36,910 nucleotides of DNA from Patescibacteria group bacterium (GTDB lineage: Bacteria > Patescibacteriota > Patescibacteriia > UM-FILTER-42-10), in the NCBI GenBank assembly GCA_018825385.1, contig JAHJEX010000079.1, forward strand, positions 1 to 36,910. Reading direction: 5' to 3'. Position 1 is the first letter of the stretch, and every line of letters starts with the position of its first letter. The position numbers and the translations under genes are program-made. The notes under the pieces were generated by a model. It saw only the letters and a list, made by a program, of their open reading frames with translations, searched no databases and had not been told where the DNA came from. Shown here piece after piece: positions 29,682-36,910 of the stretch.

Positions 29682-30917
29682 ATGGCACATCGGTGCAACA
29701 GCGTCATGCTGCTGCTGATCGCACTCATCGTAACGAATGGTGTAGTGGCCTTCGCGAGTCCGGCGATCGTGCGTCCGAACGGGACGCTCTTCGAGCGGGC
29801 GGGCGAGACTATCTACACCGTGCACGAGCACGATGACGTCGGTTTGTGGCAGGTGTCGTTCGGATCACCGAAGCACTGGCTGGAGCTGATCGCGTTGAAT
29901 CCTCAGTTCGAGGATTCCGACTTGATCCTGCCTGGCCAGGAGCTCAAGATCCCCCCGAGCCTCGTCCGGATTTTTCGGATGATCGCAACGGTCGATGCAG
30001 CAGGTGGTCCGCAGCCGGCGAAAGGAGCCGGACCGCCGGACACCGTGCGCGTACACGTACCAGTGGAGGCAGACCACGGATTTCCGTGGAGCTGGGCAAT
30101 TGCAGTTTTCTTGCTCTGTCTCATAGTCTTTGCTTTGTGGCACAGGCACGACAGGGACAGCGCCGACCTGCGGAGTTTGACGAAAACCGTAAATGGACAG
30201 GCACATGACCTGGAAGCCCAGGAAAATCGTGAGCTGTGTCGCAGGAACGCGGACCCCTATTCCGGACCCCCTGCGGTTCCGGGCGGGCTACTCACCGCGA
30301 AGTCCGCCGCTCAGCATTTTGTCGAGCGGTACCAGCGCAATCGTCGCAATCTGACTGTGGGCGAGAGCGAGGGATTGCCCGACCGGGTGGTGATCGAGCG
30401 GATCGTCCCGGTGGATGTCCGCGGTTTGATGGGCATCAAATTCCACGGTTACAATGCCCCGGTCGCGAAGCACCTTGAGGAGTGGACTCCTGCCTGGCAA
30501 GCGTTCCTCTCGGACGGTTCTTCGCGGATCACGCTCATGATGTGCGGCAACGATGTCTACGCCGGTGGAGGAGGATATGAAGTCCTCCCGGACACGCAGA
30601 TCCGGCCGCGACAGGACATCCCGCCCTATGAGCCGGAAACGCCGGTTCCGATCTGGCCGGTACCCGGTGAGACGGACGTGGCTGAGGAGCCGGATGAGGT
30701 TCCTTCGGGACCGGAGGAAGTGCAGAACTTTCTGTCGGTCAAGGTCACTTCGTCCGATCGGTACGTGTTGAAACCGGAGGTCGGAACGGACGTGATCGTC
30801 GAACTCGGCGTGCTGGCGGACGATGTCACTCTCGGTATCGAGGGCGACGAAGTCTACCGGATTATCGCCGGACAACGGCGCGTCATCGGACGCATCGTTG
30901 GACACGAACGTTCCTGA
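29682..30917 (+). CDS. GC-rich LysM-domain membrane protein, unknown function
   Basis: I start this at the ATG at 29682, 6 nt after a textbook AAGGAGGT; the track start at 29589 lies in the leader. It has 411 residues. Residues 7-25 form a signal or anchor helix (SVMLLLIALIVTNGVVAFA). About 45-91 is a LysM-like domain (YTVHEHDDVGLWQVSFG then LILPGQELKIP), which would bind peptidoglycan. A second membrane helix is at 136-153 (WAIAVFLLCLIVFALW). The remaining 250 residues are probably cytoplasmic, with no family I recognise (VMCGNDVYAGGGGYEV-type core, a proline-rich stretch PPYEPETPVPIWPVPG). Base composition and codon use are far richer in G+C than neighbours, suggesting transfer. Confidence 0.85.
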   Translation: MAHRCNSVMLLLIALIVTNGVVAFASPAIVRPNGTLFERAGETIYTVHEHDDVGLWQVSFGSPKHWLELIALNPQFEDSDLILPGQELKIPPSLVRIFRMIATVDAAGGPQPAKGAGPPDTVRVHVPVEADHGFPWSWAIAVFLLCLIVFALWHRHDRDSADLRSLTKTVNGQAHDLEAQENRELCRRNADPYSGPPAVPGGLLTAKSAAQHFVERYQRNRRNLTVGESEGLPDRVVIERIVPVDVRGLMGIKFHGYNAPVAKHLEEWTPAWQAFLSDGSSRITLMMCGNDVYAGGGGYEVLPDTQIRPRQDIPPYEPETPVPIWPVPGETDVAEEPDEVPSGPEEVQNFLSVKVTSSDRYVLKPEVGTDVIVELGVLADDVTLGIEGDEVYRIIAGQRRVIGRIVGHERS

Positions 30918-30977
30918 GGATCCGACAGAAGGTTAGGCCCACAAGGCCCATCGCTCCGTGGCGGCGTGTACATTCTA

Positions 30978-31065
30978 GAGGGTGAAGCCGTAGCCTTCAC
31001 CCTCCCACCAGTCATCTGACCTGATGACTATCAGAGCCAGCACTGCATCTCTTGCGTCTGGCTCT
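30978..31065 (+). terminator. Three tandem hairpins closing the LysM unit
   Basis: Hairpin 1 is GAGGGTGAAG (30978-30987) with CTTCACCCTC (30995-31004). Hairpin 2 is GTCATC with GATGAC (31011-31028). Hairpin 3 is AGAGCCAG (31033-31040) with CTGGCTCT (31058-31065), then a T run. All stems are perfect. The last is a plausible intrinsic terminator; the first two may stabilise the mRNA. Confidence 0.75.
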
Positions 31066-31082
31066 TTTTCTTCCCTAAAATC

Positions 31083-31107
31083 AAAAACAGGGATCAATTA
31101 CGACCCC
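31083..31107 (-). terminator. Terminator of the giant-protein operon
   Basis: On the minus strand GGGGTC-GTAATT-GATCCC forms a 6-bp stem with one G-U pair, then TGTTTTTG. It lies 16 bp past the stop codon. Confidence 0.65.
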
Positions 31108-31122
31108 CGCTTTTAGTCTCTA

Positions 31123-34100
31123 TTACGCTGTTAGTTTTTCAAGCGTGGTTTCAATAGTTGCTAGTATTTCTTTATAACCTCTCGTTGCTCCTGCAATAAC
31201 CTGCGGGTCAGTATCTGCTGGCGGGTTCTCTTGTAAAACCTTCAATACATCTGTTGCACCTTCTCTCATGTTTTCTAACAAAGTGGTATCACTTAATTTT
31301 GCTATATCATCCAGCCCTACACCATCAAGGCTCTTTAGAATCTCCGGTGAAACATTATCCATATTTGCCAATATTCCTGAAACCAAGTTTTCTAATGCAA
31401 GTTTAATATCTTGAGGTGATGCTGGTGTTTCTATACTAGTTCCCTCTGTCCCTTGAACATCAACTATCTTTCCATCTGGTTGTACATCAACTATGTCTTT
31501 TAAGCCATCTGTATCTAGAATAGTGGCTCGTAAATTTCCTTCGTCTGTTTTCGCAAATTTTACTGATTCTGTTGTGCCGGTATCTGCTACCTCCCCAGAT
31601 TCAGGCATGAAGTCTAATTTCTGTGTCATTTTTTCACCTATTATACTTCCCTTTTCAACTCTAATGCCATGTTCTCTCATAAATGAGTCTGCTTCTGGAG
31701 TGGCTTTAATAGTCATACCTTCCGGGATTTCGGTTGACGGAATCGGCTCTAAACCTGCTGTTCGAGTGACATCTCCGGCCTCAGTGTCTACAGTAGAAGG
31801 AGTAGATGCATCAGGATCGGCATCTTCAGCGGTAGTTGTACCAACTGATTCAGATTCGCCAGTCATTTCTAAACCATCTGTATCAACATCAATATCCAGA
31901 GTTGATGCTGACGCTGCTTCCGCTTGAGTTAACTCTGGAGTAGCCAGAATGACACTGGCATTATGCAGATCTGCATTGATCTGCTCTGTAACTCTACCTT
32001 CTACAATTTGCTGAAACGCTTCACCGATTTTTTGTGGTCCGCCAGAGGATGGATCCGAAATTTCCTGGTTCTTAATAGCAAGTTCAATTAGTTTTCTCAG
32101 CTTACCCCTATGACGCCCTTCCAAATAATCCATTGTTCTGCCAGAGTGACCTTCAATATCTTTGTTTAACAAATCCTCAACACGCTTGTTCTTTAGGAAT
32201 TCCCATTCTTCCTTTCCCTGTCCGCTTTCACCAAATCCCAGTTTCTCCAGCATCTTTGTATGATCTTCCTTGGTAAGATCCGCAATTTTTTCTATTCTTT
32301 CCGCTTCCGCCTCTATTTCCTGAGCTGCAGCCAGTTCATCTGCTCTTTGTGTTGCCTCTGCCTCTATTCTTTCTGCTTCTATCCTGTTTGCTTCTTCCAT
32401 GAGCCTTTCATGTCCGTCATGACTATCAAGCGGATACGGCTCATCAAAATGTGTATCACCAATTTCTGTTATCATACCGTTATCTACTGTTACTTCCTCT
32501 CCACCTAAATAAAATGTTCCACTGTCTTCATCAACAAAATTTATATCTGTAATGTTTTCTCCCAGTCCAGTATGTGCGCCCGTATCATCAATCATTGCCT
32601 TAAATAATGGCCCTTCCGCCTCATCAATCATTGCCTGATTTAAATTAACCTCTGCTGCCTCTGGCTCAGCCATATCAGCCCAAGTTGCATCTTTGATGTT
32701 ATCTAAATAAGCAACGGCACCGGTATTGGCAACATTGTCAGCCGTAATAATCTCTTCTGAATGTGCTGTTAATTTGTCCAATACGTCCTGTTGAAATCCC
32801 TCATAGTCAGAAATTGTTAATTGGCCATCCTCAAATGTAACATACTGATCAAATACCTCAGCAGAAACACCAGCAACATTGTGACCTTCAGAAAGGGCAG
32901 TCATATTTGCGCCAACATTCAAAATCCTGGCACCTTCAACATTTGTAATTTCTTCACCGATATTTCCATCTTCCATGGCCACTCTATAGAACACCTGCTC
33001 TAAGTGTTGGGGAGCACCTTCCTTTCCTAAATCAAGAGAAAGTGCAATTTTTCCTTCAGTTGTTTCTACTTGGAAACCTGCGTGGGATAAAGAAGCATGT
33101 TCAACTGGAAATCTTGCTCCCAACACTACATCTCCTTCCACTAGACCTTTTTCTTCCCAAGCATCTAACAATTTATCAGCATCAGTATTATTTTCACCAG
33201 TAAGTTCAGAAATAACCTTTTTAAGTTCCTCTGGGGATACCTGTCCTTCAAACGAGTTAACCCCCAAAGTTTGTTCTAATGCCGCCAGTGCTCTTGCTTT
33301 TTGAATATAAGGAGTTATCTCAGGATGGCTTTCTTGCCATGCGCTTAAGAGTTCATCTGCGGATTTAGCATTTGCACTTTGTAGTTGAGATGTTACCTTT
33401 TCCAAGTCTTCTGGAGAAACACCATCAAACGAGCTAACTCCAAAATTTGATTCTAAGTTAATTGCATGTAAAGTTTTTTCCAGACTTTCTGGAGTGGCAT
33501 CATTCAGTAGTTCAATACGCTGTTCATCTGTAAGTCCCAGTCGATCAAAAGTTGTTTCTGCCTCTTTTACTAATCCTGGATTATTCTGTAAATGTTCCAA
33601 ATTTGCCTTTGTATATATAGCATCACTCTCCACCGGTCCAGGACCTGACGGTGCAGAATCGGCAGAAGATGCCTCTTGGGGACCAAAAACTTCCGGTTCT
33701 GCTGTAGCGGGTTGTGGTGCTCCTTCTTCCCGCGGTCCAATAAAATCTTCATTATATTGCAGGGTATCTGGCTCTGTTGCAACGTCAGGCACGTCTGCAC
33801 CCGATGTATCTGCTCCTGCAATACCCGGCGCAGGATCTCCAGTTCTGGCACCAGCTACTTTATTTAAATCATCTTGAGACAATGTACTGGGATGTTGTGA
33901 ACCTATTGACCTAAGTTCTTCTTCTGAAAGAGATGATGCTGGGCTAGGAGGAGTGTCTGGTGTTGTATTAGGTTCTGCTCCTGCAACATCAGGTGTAGTC
34001 CCATCTCCATCCTTAAACTTTCCCATAGTTAGACGATGGAAAGTTTCCTGGAAATTCATTGTTTCAATATAAGCTTTTATTACACCGCCCAGATCTAAAG

Positions 34101-35799
34101 GACTACCAACTGCCTGCCATGATTTTTGAATTTCTTCTATTCTTTCTCCGGCACGACCTAAACTGTTGGTTATTGCCCCGCCTCCCTTTTCCGCAATTTC
34201 AGAATAACCGGCCGCTGCAATCATTATAGGCAATGCTGTCTTTGCCCAAGCAGCCCCTATCGCTGCTGCTTTTTGCTTTCCTTCCAAATCTTTTATCTTA
34301 CCCTGCCCGAACATTTCCATTGCCATATCCACTGCACCATCTACAATCAATTCCTTTATTATTGAAACTTTTTCATTTTCCTTTTTTGCACTCTTCAAAT
34401 TTTTATATCTTTCGCCTAGTGCAATAGCCCCCAGAGCACCAGCACGAATAGCAAAAGCACCTAATGCAACACCAACGCCACTTACTGCTTCTTTCAAGTA
34501 CTCTATCTTCTTTGTCCTCTCACCGACATGTTCATGTAGTATTTCGTCAATCTCTATTGCCATTTCTTCATCCATATCTCCAAAGCCAGTAACCAATCTA
34601 ATTTCTAACGTCTTAAGCTTTTCTTCAAGAATTGCCTTTTTTTCTGGAGAAAGATAATCAGATTCTTCCAACTTATTTCGTATATCATGCATTTTGCGTT
34701 GAATCCGATTATATTTCGGTTCTCCTTCTCCCAAGTTTAGCGCGTCCAATCTTGCTTGAATTCTTGCTTTTTCCGCTTCTGTCTTTGCTAACTTTAATTT
34801 TTTCCTTAATTCACTCTCTTCTATAATTATTTGTTTGATCCTATCAACCTCTTTTCCTCGCGCTAAACTCTTTGCCCAACGATCAGGAAGACGCGCCAGT
34901 GTACGGGCACCAAATGCACTTGCAACTATATCTATTGTTTTTCCTGTTCGCCATGTTGCTTTTTCCCATCCTCCAGCTTCGGCTTTTTCTGCATTTGTAA
35001 CATATTCGCCTCGCCACATTCTTCCTAAAACTGACTTTCTACCTCCGGTTTCTTCCCTTTCCATTGTATCAGGAGGGGGAAAAGGTCTAGCTGGACTATC
35101 CATCTCTAAAGCAGGCGGAAGATCTGTCTCCTCTGATTCAGATGGACTATTGGGAAGACTGACATCTTCTTCCCCTAAGTTTTGCCTTATCAAAGCTCCC
35201 AATTTTGCTAAATCAATAGAACTTAATGTCCCGTTCTCCGGTTTTGCATCTTTTTTTAACAATTCCATTATTTCAGGATAATTTGCGTGATCTTTGTCTA
35301 AATTTGCCAAAGATTCATGCTCCACAAAAACCCTAACCGGATTTTCTGCCGGTGTTTTCTCATCAAATCTGGAATTATTGCCATATATCTCCCATCCCAA
35401 ATGTCTGCTGGCAATTTGATCCTGAATCTCTGCATCCGCCAGAGGATCCCCCGTCCTATACCTAGGATCTTGCTCGTCAGGATGATCATTAATATGCTTT
35501 TGCTTGGCCATATCCCAATATGTCCAAGATTCACTCATTCCGGATACGCTAGGGTCCAATCCTATTCGTTCCATTGCAGTACTAAATTTTTCGCGTATTT
35601 TTGTCACAATCGGTTCAAATTGAGGGTCATCCTTAATCAATTCTAAAGCAGCCGCATACGTATTTGCCCTTGCCACAACCTCAGGAGTAACATTATCGGC
35701 ATTATCAGGCACTGTGTCTAAAAACAGCAAATACTCTCTTGCAGTTTGATTTAATTCCTGTGCGCCTTCTCCCTCTTTTGAGTTTTTTGGGTCTGCCAT
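31123..35799 (-). CDS. Giant (1558-residue) multidomain protein of unknown function
   Basis: I recognise no family. The N-terminal 230 residues are acidic and helical. About 330-430 is a charged coiled coil (EESELRKKLKLAKTEAEKARI). Two hydrophobic, Ala/Gly-rich stretches, about 436-460 and 510-543, may insert in a membrane. About 595-716 is a Pro/Thr/Ser/Asp-rich linker. Two imperfect tandem repeats follow, near 785-800 (FGVSSFDGVSPEDLEKV) and 845-862 (LGVNSFEGQVSPEELKKV). A second coiled coil (EAERIEAEATQRADELAAAQ) lies near 1133-1173. The C-terminal helical part (DNVSPEILKSLDGVGL) faintly echoes the N-terminal NADNVTPEVVARANTY. There is no signal peptide. It is third in an operon after two small paralogs, 11 bp downstream. 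A large scaffold at the inner membrane face is a guess. Confidence 0.85.
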   Translation of the reverse strand: MADPKNSKEGEGAQELNQTAREYLLFLDTVPDNADNVTPEVVARANTYAAALELIKDDPQFEPIVTKIREKFSTAMERIGLDPSVSGMSESWTYWDMAKQKHINDHPDEQDPRYRTGDPLADAEIQDQIASRHLGWEIYGNNSRFDEKTPAENPVRVFVEHESLANLDKDHANYPEIMELLKKDAKPENGTLSSIDLAKLGALIRQNLGEEDVSLPNSPSESEETDLPPALEMDSPARPFPPPDTMEREETGGRKSVLGRMWRGEYVTNAEKAEAGGWEKATWRTGKTIDIVASAFGARTLARLPDRWAKSLARGKEVDRIKQIIIEESELRKKLKLAKTEAEKARIQARLDALNLGEGEPKYNRIQRKMHDIRNKLEESDYLSPEKKAILEEKLKTLEIRLVTGFGDMDEEMAIEIDEILHEHVGERTKKIEYLKEAVSGVGVALGAFAIRAGALGAIALGERYKNLKSAKKENEKVSIIKELIVDGAVDMAMEMFGQGKIKDLEGKQKAAAIGAAWAKTALPIMIAAAGYSEIAEKGGGAITNSLGRAGERIEEIQKSWQAVGSPLDLGGVIKAYIETMNFQETFHRLTMGKFKDGDGTTPDVAGAEPNTTPDTPPSPASSLSEEELRSIGSQHPSTLSQDDLNKVAGARTGDPAPGIAGADTSGADVPDVATEPDTLQYNEDFIGPREEGAPQPATAEPEVFGPQEASSADSAPSGPGPVESDAIYTKANLEHLQNNPGLVKEAETTFDRLGLTDEQRIELLNDATPESLEKTLHAINLESNFGVSSFDGVSPEDLEKVTSQLQSANAKSADELLSAWQESHPEITPYIQKARALAALEQTLGVNSFEGQVSPEELKKVISELTGENNTDADKLLDAWEEKGLVEGDVVLGARFPVEHASLSHAGFQVETTEGKIALSLDLGKEGAPQHLEQVFYRVAMEDGNIGEEITNVEGARILNVGANMTALSEGHNVAGVSAEVFDQYVTFEDGQLTISDYEGFQQDVLDKLTAHSEEIITADNVANTGAVAYLDNIKDATWADMAEPEAAEVNLNQAMIDEAEGPLFKAMIDDTGAHTGLGENITDINFVDEDSGTFYLGGEEVTVDNGMITEIGDTHFDEPYPLDSHDGHERLMEEANRIEAERIEAEATQRADELAAAQEIEAEAERIEKIADLTKEDHTKMLEKLGFGESGQGKEEWEFLKNKRVEDLLNKDIEGHSGRTMDYLEGRHRGKLRKLIELAIKNQEISDPSSGGPQKIGEAFQQIVEGRVTEQINADLHNASVILATPELTQAEAASASTLDIDVDTDGLEMTGESESVGTTTAEDADPDASTPSTVDTEAGDVTRTAGLEPIPSTEIPEGMTIKATPEADSFMREHGIRVEKGSIIGEKMTQKLDFMPESGEVADTGTTESVKFAKTDEGNLRATILDTDGLKDIVDVQPDGKIVDVQGTEGTSIETPASPQDIKLALENLVSGILANMDNVSPEILKSLDGVGLDDIAKLSDTTLLENMREGATDVLKVLQENPPADTDPQVIAGATRGYKEILATIETTLEKLTA

Positions 35800-35810
35800 T
35801 GTTTTTTAGA

Positions 35811-36158
35811 TTAACTGTCTTGAATCTTTTTTTGAACTTGTTTAATTTTTTCAGTTTCTTCTTCGTCACCAATTTCTTTTTCTAACTCCTGAAGCTCCAG
35901 TTCTGTTTGATCTTCTAGACCCTCTCTTTTTTTTGCGTAATTTTCTTTTAGTTCTTGTAGTGCTGTGCGCAACTTTTCAGTATCTTCTTCGCTACTTTTT
36001 GTAAATTGTTCAATTTGTGTTAGAACTTCCTCTAGCTTGTCATCATCAATTCGGACAATCATTTCAATAAGTAATAAACGCAAATCAGCATCCAAAGGCG
36101 CTCCTTTGATAAGGTCTGCTGCTCTTACAAGTAATTTTGAATCAGGGTTTACAGGCAT
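35811..36158 (-). CDS. Small acidic helical protein, paralog of the upstream gene
   Basis: The 115-residue product is soluble, all-helical and acidic, with a coiled-coil second half (LKENYAKKREGLEDQTELELQ). It aligns along most of its length with the 36169-36501 product: LRLLLIEMIVRIDDDKLEEVLTQIEQ against VQISIIHLLPEMTLEQIDELVNVLTE, and ENYAKKREGLED against EKYDSKREDLAD. It arose by duplication. It has an extra C-terminal segment (DEEETEKIKQVQKKIQDS). It lies 11 bp before the giant gene and 10 bp after its paralog, so it is probably a partner of the giant protein. Confidence 0.8.
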   Translation of the reverse strand: MPVNPDSKLLVRAADLIKGAPLDADLRLLLIEMIVRIDDDKLEEVLTQIEQFTKSSEEDTEKLRTALQELKENYAKKREGLEDQTELELQELEKEIGDEEETEKIKQVQKKIQDS

Positions 36159-36168
36159 TTAGCTGTAT

Positions 36169-36501
36169 TTATTTATCTATTTCTTTTTCCAAATCATCCA
36201 AGTCTTTCATGATTGAATCTGCCAGATCTTCACGTTTGGAATCATACTTCTCTTTCACCTTTCCCAGCCTCTGTTTAAGGCCCTCATCCATTTCACCTCC
36301 TCGTGCTACATTTTCAGTCAATACATTCACCAATTCATCTATCTGTTCCAATGTCATTTCCGGTAGAAGATGAATAATGGAAATTTGAACTTCTTCCGGA
36401 AGATCTGAAGACCTTAATAAAAGCACCAGCTTTTTACCAAGGGCTCTCGCTTCCTCCTCAACATTTCCTTCTTGTTGTTGTGGGTTTTTTTTATTCTTCA
36501 T
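36169..36501 (-). CDS. Small acidic helical protein, first gene of the giant-protein operon
   Basis: This encodes 110 residues. A basic, Gln-rich tail (MKNKKNPQQQEG) is followed by a helical domain (LVLLLRSSDLPEEVQISIIHL) and a charged helix (VKEKYDSKREDLADSIMKDL). It is paralogous to the next gene. No membrane segment or known domain is seen. AAAGGAT lies immediately before the ATG. The operon promoter is at 36638-36666, leaving a leader of about 130 nt with a small GCCCT/AGGGC hairpin. Confidence 0.8.
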   Translation of the reverse strand: MKNKKNPQQQEGNVEEEARALGKKLVLLLRSSDLPEEVQISIIHLLPEMTLEQIDELVNVLTENVARGGEMDEGLKQRLGKVKEKYDSKREDLADSIMKDLDDLEKEIDK

Positions 36502-36637
36502 ATCCTTTATTCAAATTGCTTAAAATAAACGCCCTGTCTTAAGGAAAAGGAGGGCACTTTAGTTTCTATTTCTCTTTTTTTAATAAAAACAGAATCATGA
36601 GTTTGATCTATTTCAATTTACTTTTGTTTTCATGTTG

Positions 36638-36666
36638 AGTATATCACATTATTGCTGTTTTGGCAA
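36638..36666 (-). promoter_or_regulatory. Promoter of the giant-protein operon
   Basis: On the minus strand TTGCCA (36666-36661), a 17-bp spacer and TATACT (36643-36638), with a TG at the extended -10 region. The -35 lies only 12 bp after the transposase stop codon. Confidence 0.65.
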
Positions 36667-36678
36667 GTACATTTTGTT

Positions 36679-36910
36679 TTAACTAACCACATTTGGCACT
36701 TTTAATTCTAGCATTTCATTGGGTGTTTTTCCATTTAGACCACAGTGTTCAAGATTGTTGTATTCTTCGTTCCAGATTCTAATTTTCTTCTTCAATTCTT
36801 TTAATGTTCTAAATGTGTTTCTATCGTAAAATGTTTCCTGATCCGAGCGATGACTTCTCTCCACTTTGCCGTTCTGTGCCGGTTTACCGGGATCAATCAA
36901 GTAATGGATA
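36679..36910 (-). mobile_element. Insertion-sequence transposase, C-terminal end (partial, runs off window)
   Basis: The frame is open to the window edge; upstream of the track start it reads on as IHYLIDPGKPAQ. The motif PGKPAQNGKVERSHRSDQETFY is the conserved end of a DDE integrase core (rve) as in IS481 and IS3 transposases, containing the catalytic Glu. NEEYNNLEHCGLNGKTPNEML is the usual C-terminal ending. The rest of the gene and the other IS end lie outside. A terminal inverted repeat cannot be confirmed from one side. Confidence 0.85.

Noticed and set aside
29865-30905. Overlapping minus-strand ORFs 29865-30206 and 30288-30905
   Set aside because: They are antisense shadows of the GC-rich LysM gene; the real frame has a signal peptide, a LysM domain and a strong ribosome site.

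Overview
The window looks like a piece of a small-genome bacterium of the Candidate Phyla Radiation (Patescibacteria, probably a parcubacterial lineage). This is inferred from the AT-rich, tightly packed single-strand gene runs, very short or absent 5' leaders, the large surface proteins with one N-terminal membrane anchor, DUF6390 beside a group 3b-type NiFe hydrogenase, and the tmRNA/smpB/infC/rpmI/rplT block. No rRNA or tRNA gene was seen.

Layout. (1) 1-3688, minus: a partial surface protein of at least 1229 residues with kelch-like repeats. It is missing from the ORF track because its stop lies outside the window. (2) 3920-13672, minus: a long run that begins at 13672 with an NAD(P)-linked, group 3b-like NiFe hydrogenase in the Pyrococcus sulfhydrogenase order beta, gamma, delta, alpha. 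HypC, an EamA transporter, a DUF6390 protein and an Ldh-family dehydrogenase are interleaved. After alpha come a four-helix-bundle gene between 23-bp inverted repeats, a shortened HypA-like protein, a HAD phosphatase, tgt and a small anchored protein. (3) 13764-15211, plus: a PHP protein and a CDP-alcohol phosphatidyltransferase, ending at a bidirectional terminator. (4) 15256-20991, minus: ileS, recO and a DUF11-like surface protein. (5) 21063-21773: a small plus-strand gene and, opposite it, a candidate structured ncRNA with its own promoter and U-tract. (6) 21774-25820, minus: argS, a GT4 glycosyltransferase, a DUF167 protein and a half-size asparaginase-like gene, with palindromic repeats around the latter. 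(7) 26366-28639, plus: smpB, ssrA (tmRNA), infC, rpmI and rplT, a translation and ribosome-rescue cluster. (8) 28772-29188, minus: a VanZ-like protein. (9) 29302-31065, plus: a GC-rich LysM-protein island with its own promoter, a long leader and three closing hairpins. (10) 31123-36501, minus: an operon of two small paralogous acidic proteins and a 1558-residue protein of unknown function. (11) 36679-36910, minus: the C-terminal end of an IS transposase running off the window.

Functionally, the hydrogenase run suggests a fermentative cell that balances NAD(P)H with H2 and perhaps with a 2-oxoacid through the embedded dehydrogenase. The large subunit ends exactly at its last nickel-ligand motif and abuts the four-helix-bundle cassette, and the HypA has no zinc domain, so maturation may be unusual. 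The least explained parts are the three-gene operon with the giant protein, the ncRNA at 21604-21755 and the GC-rich LysM island.
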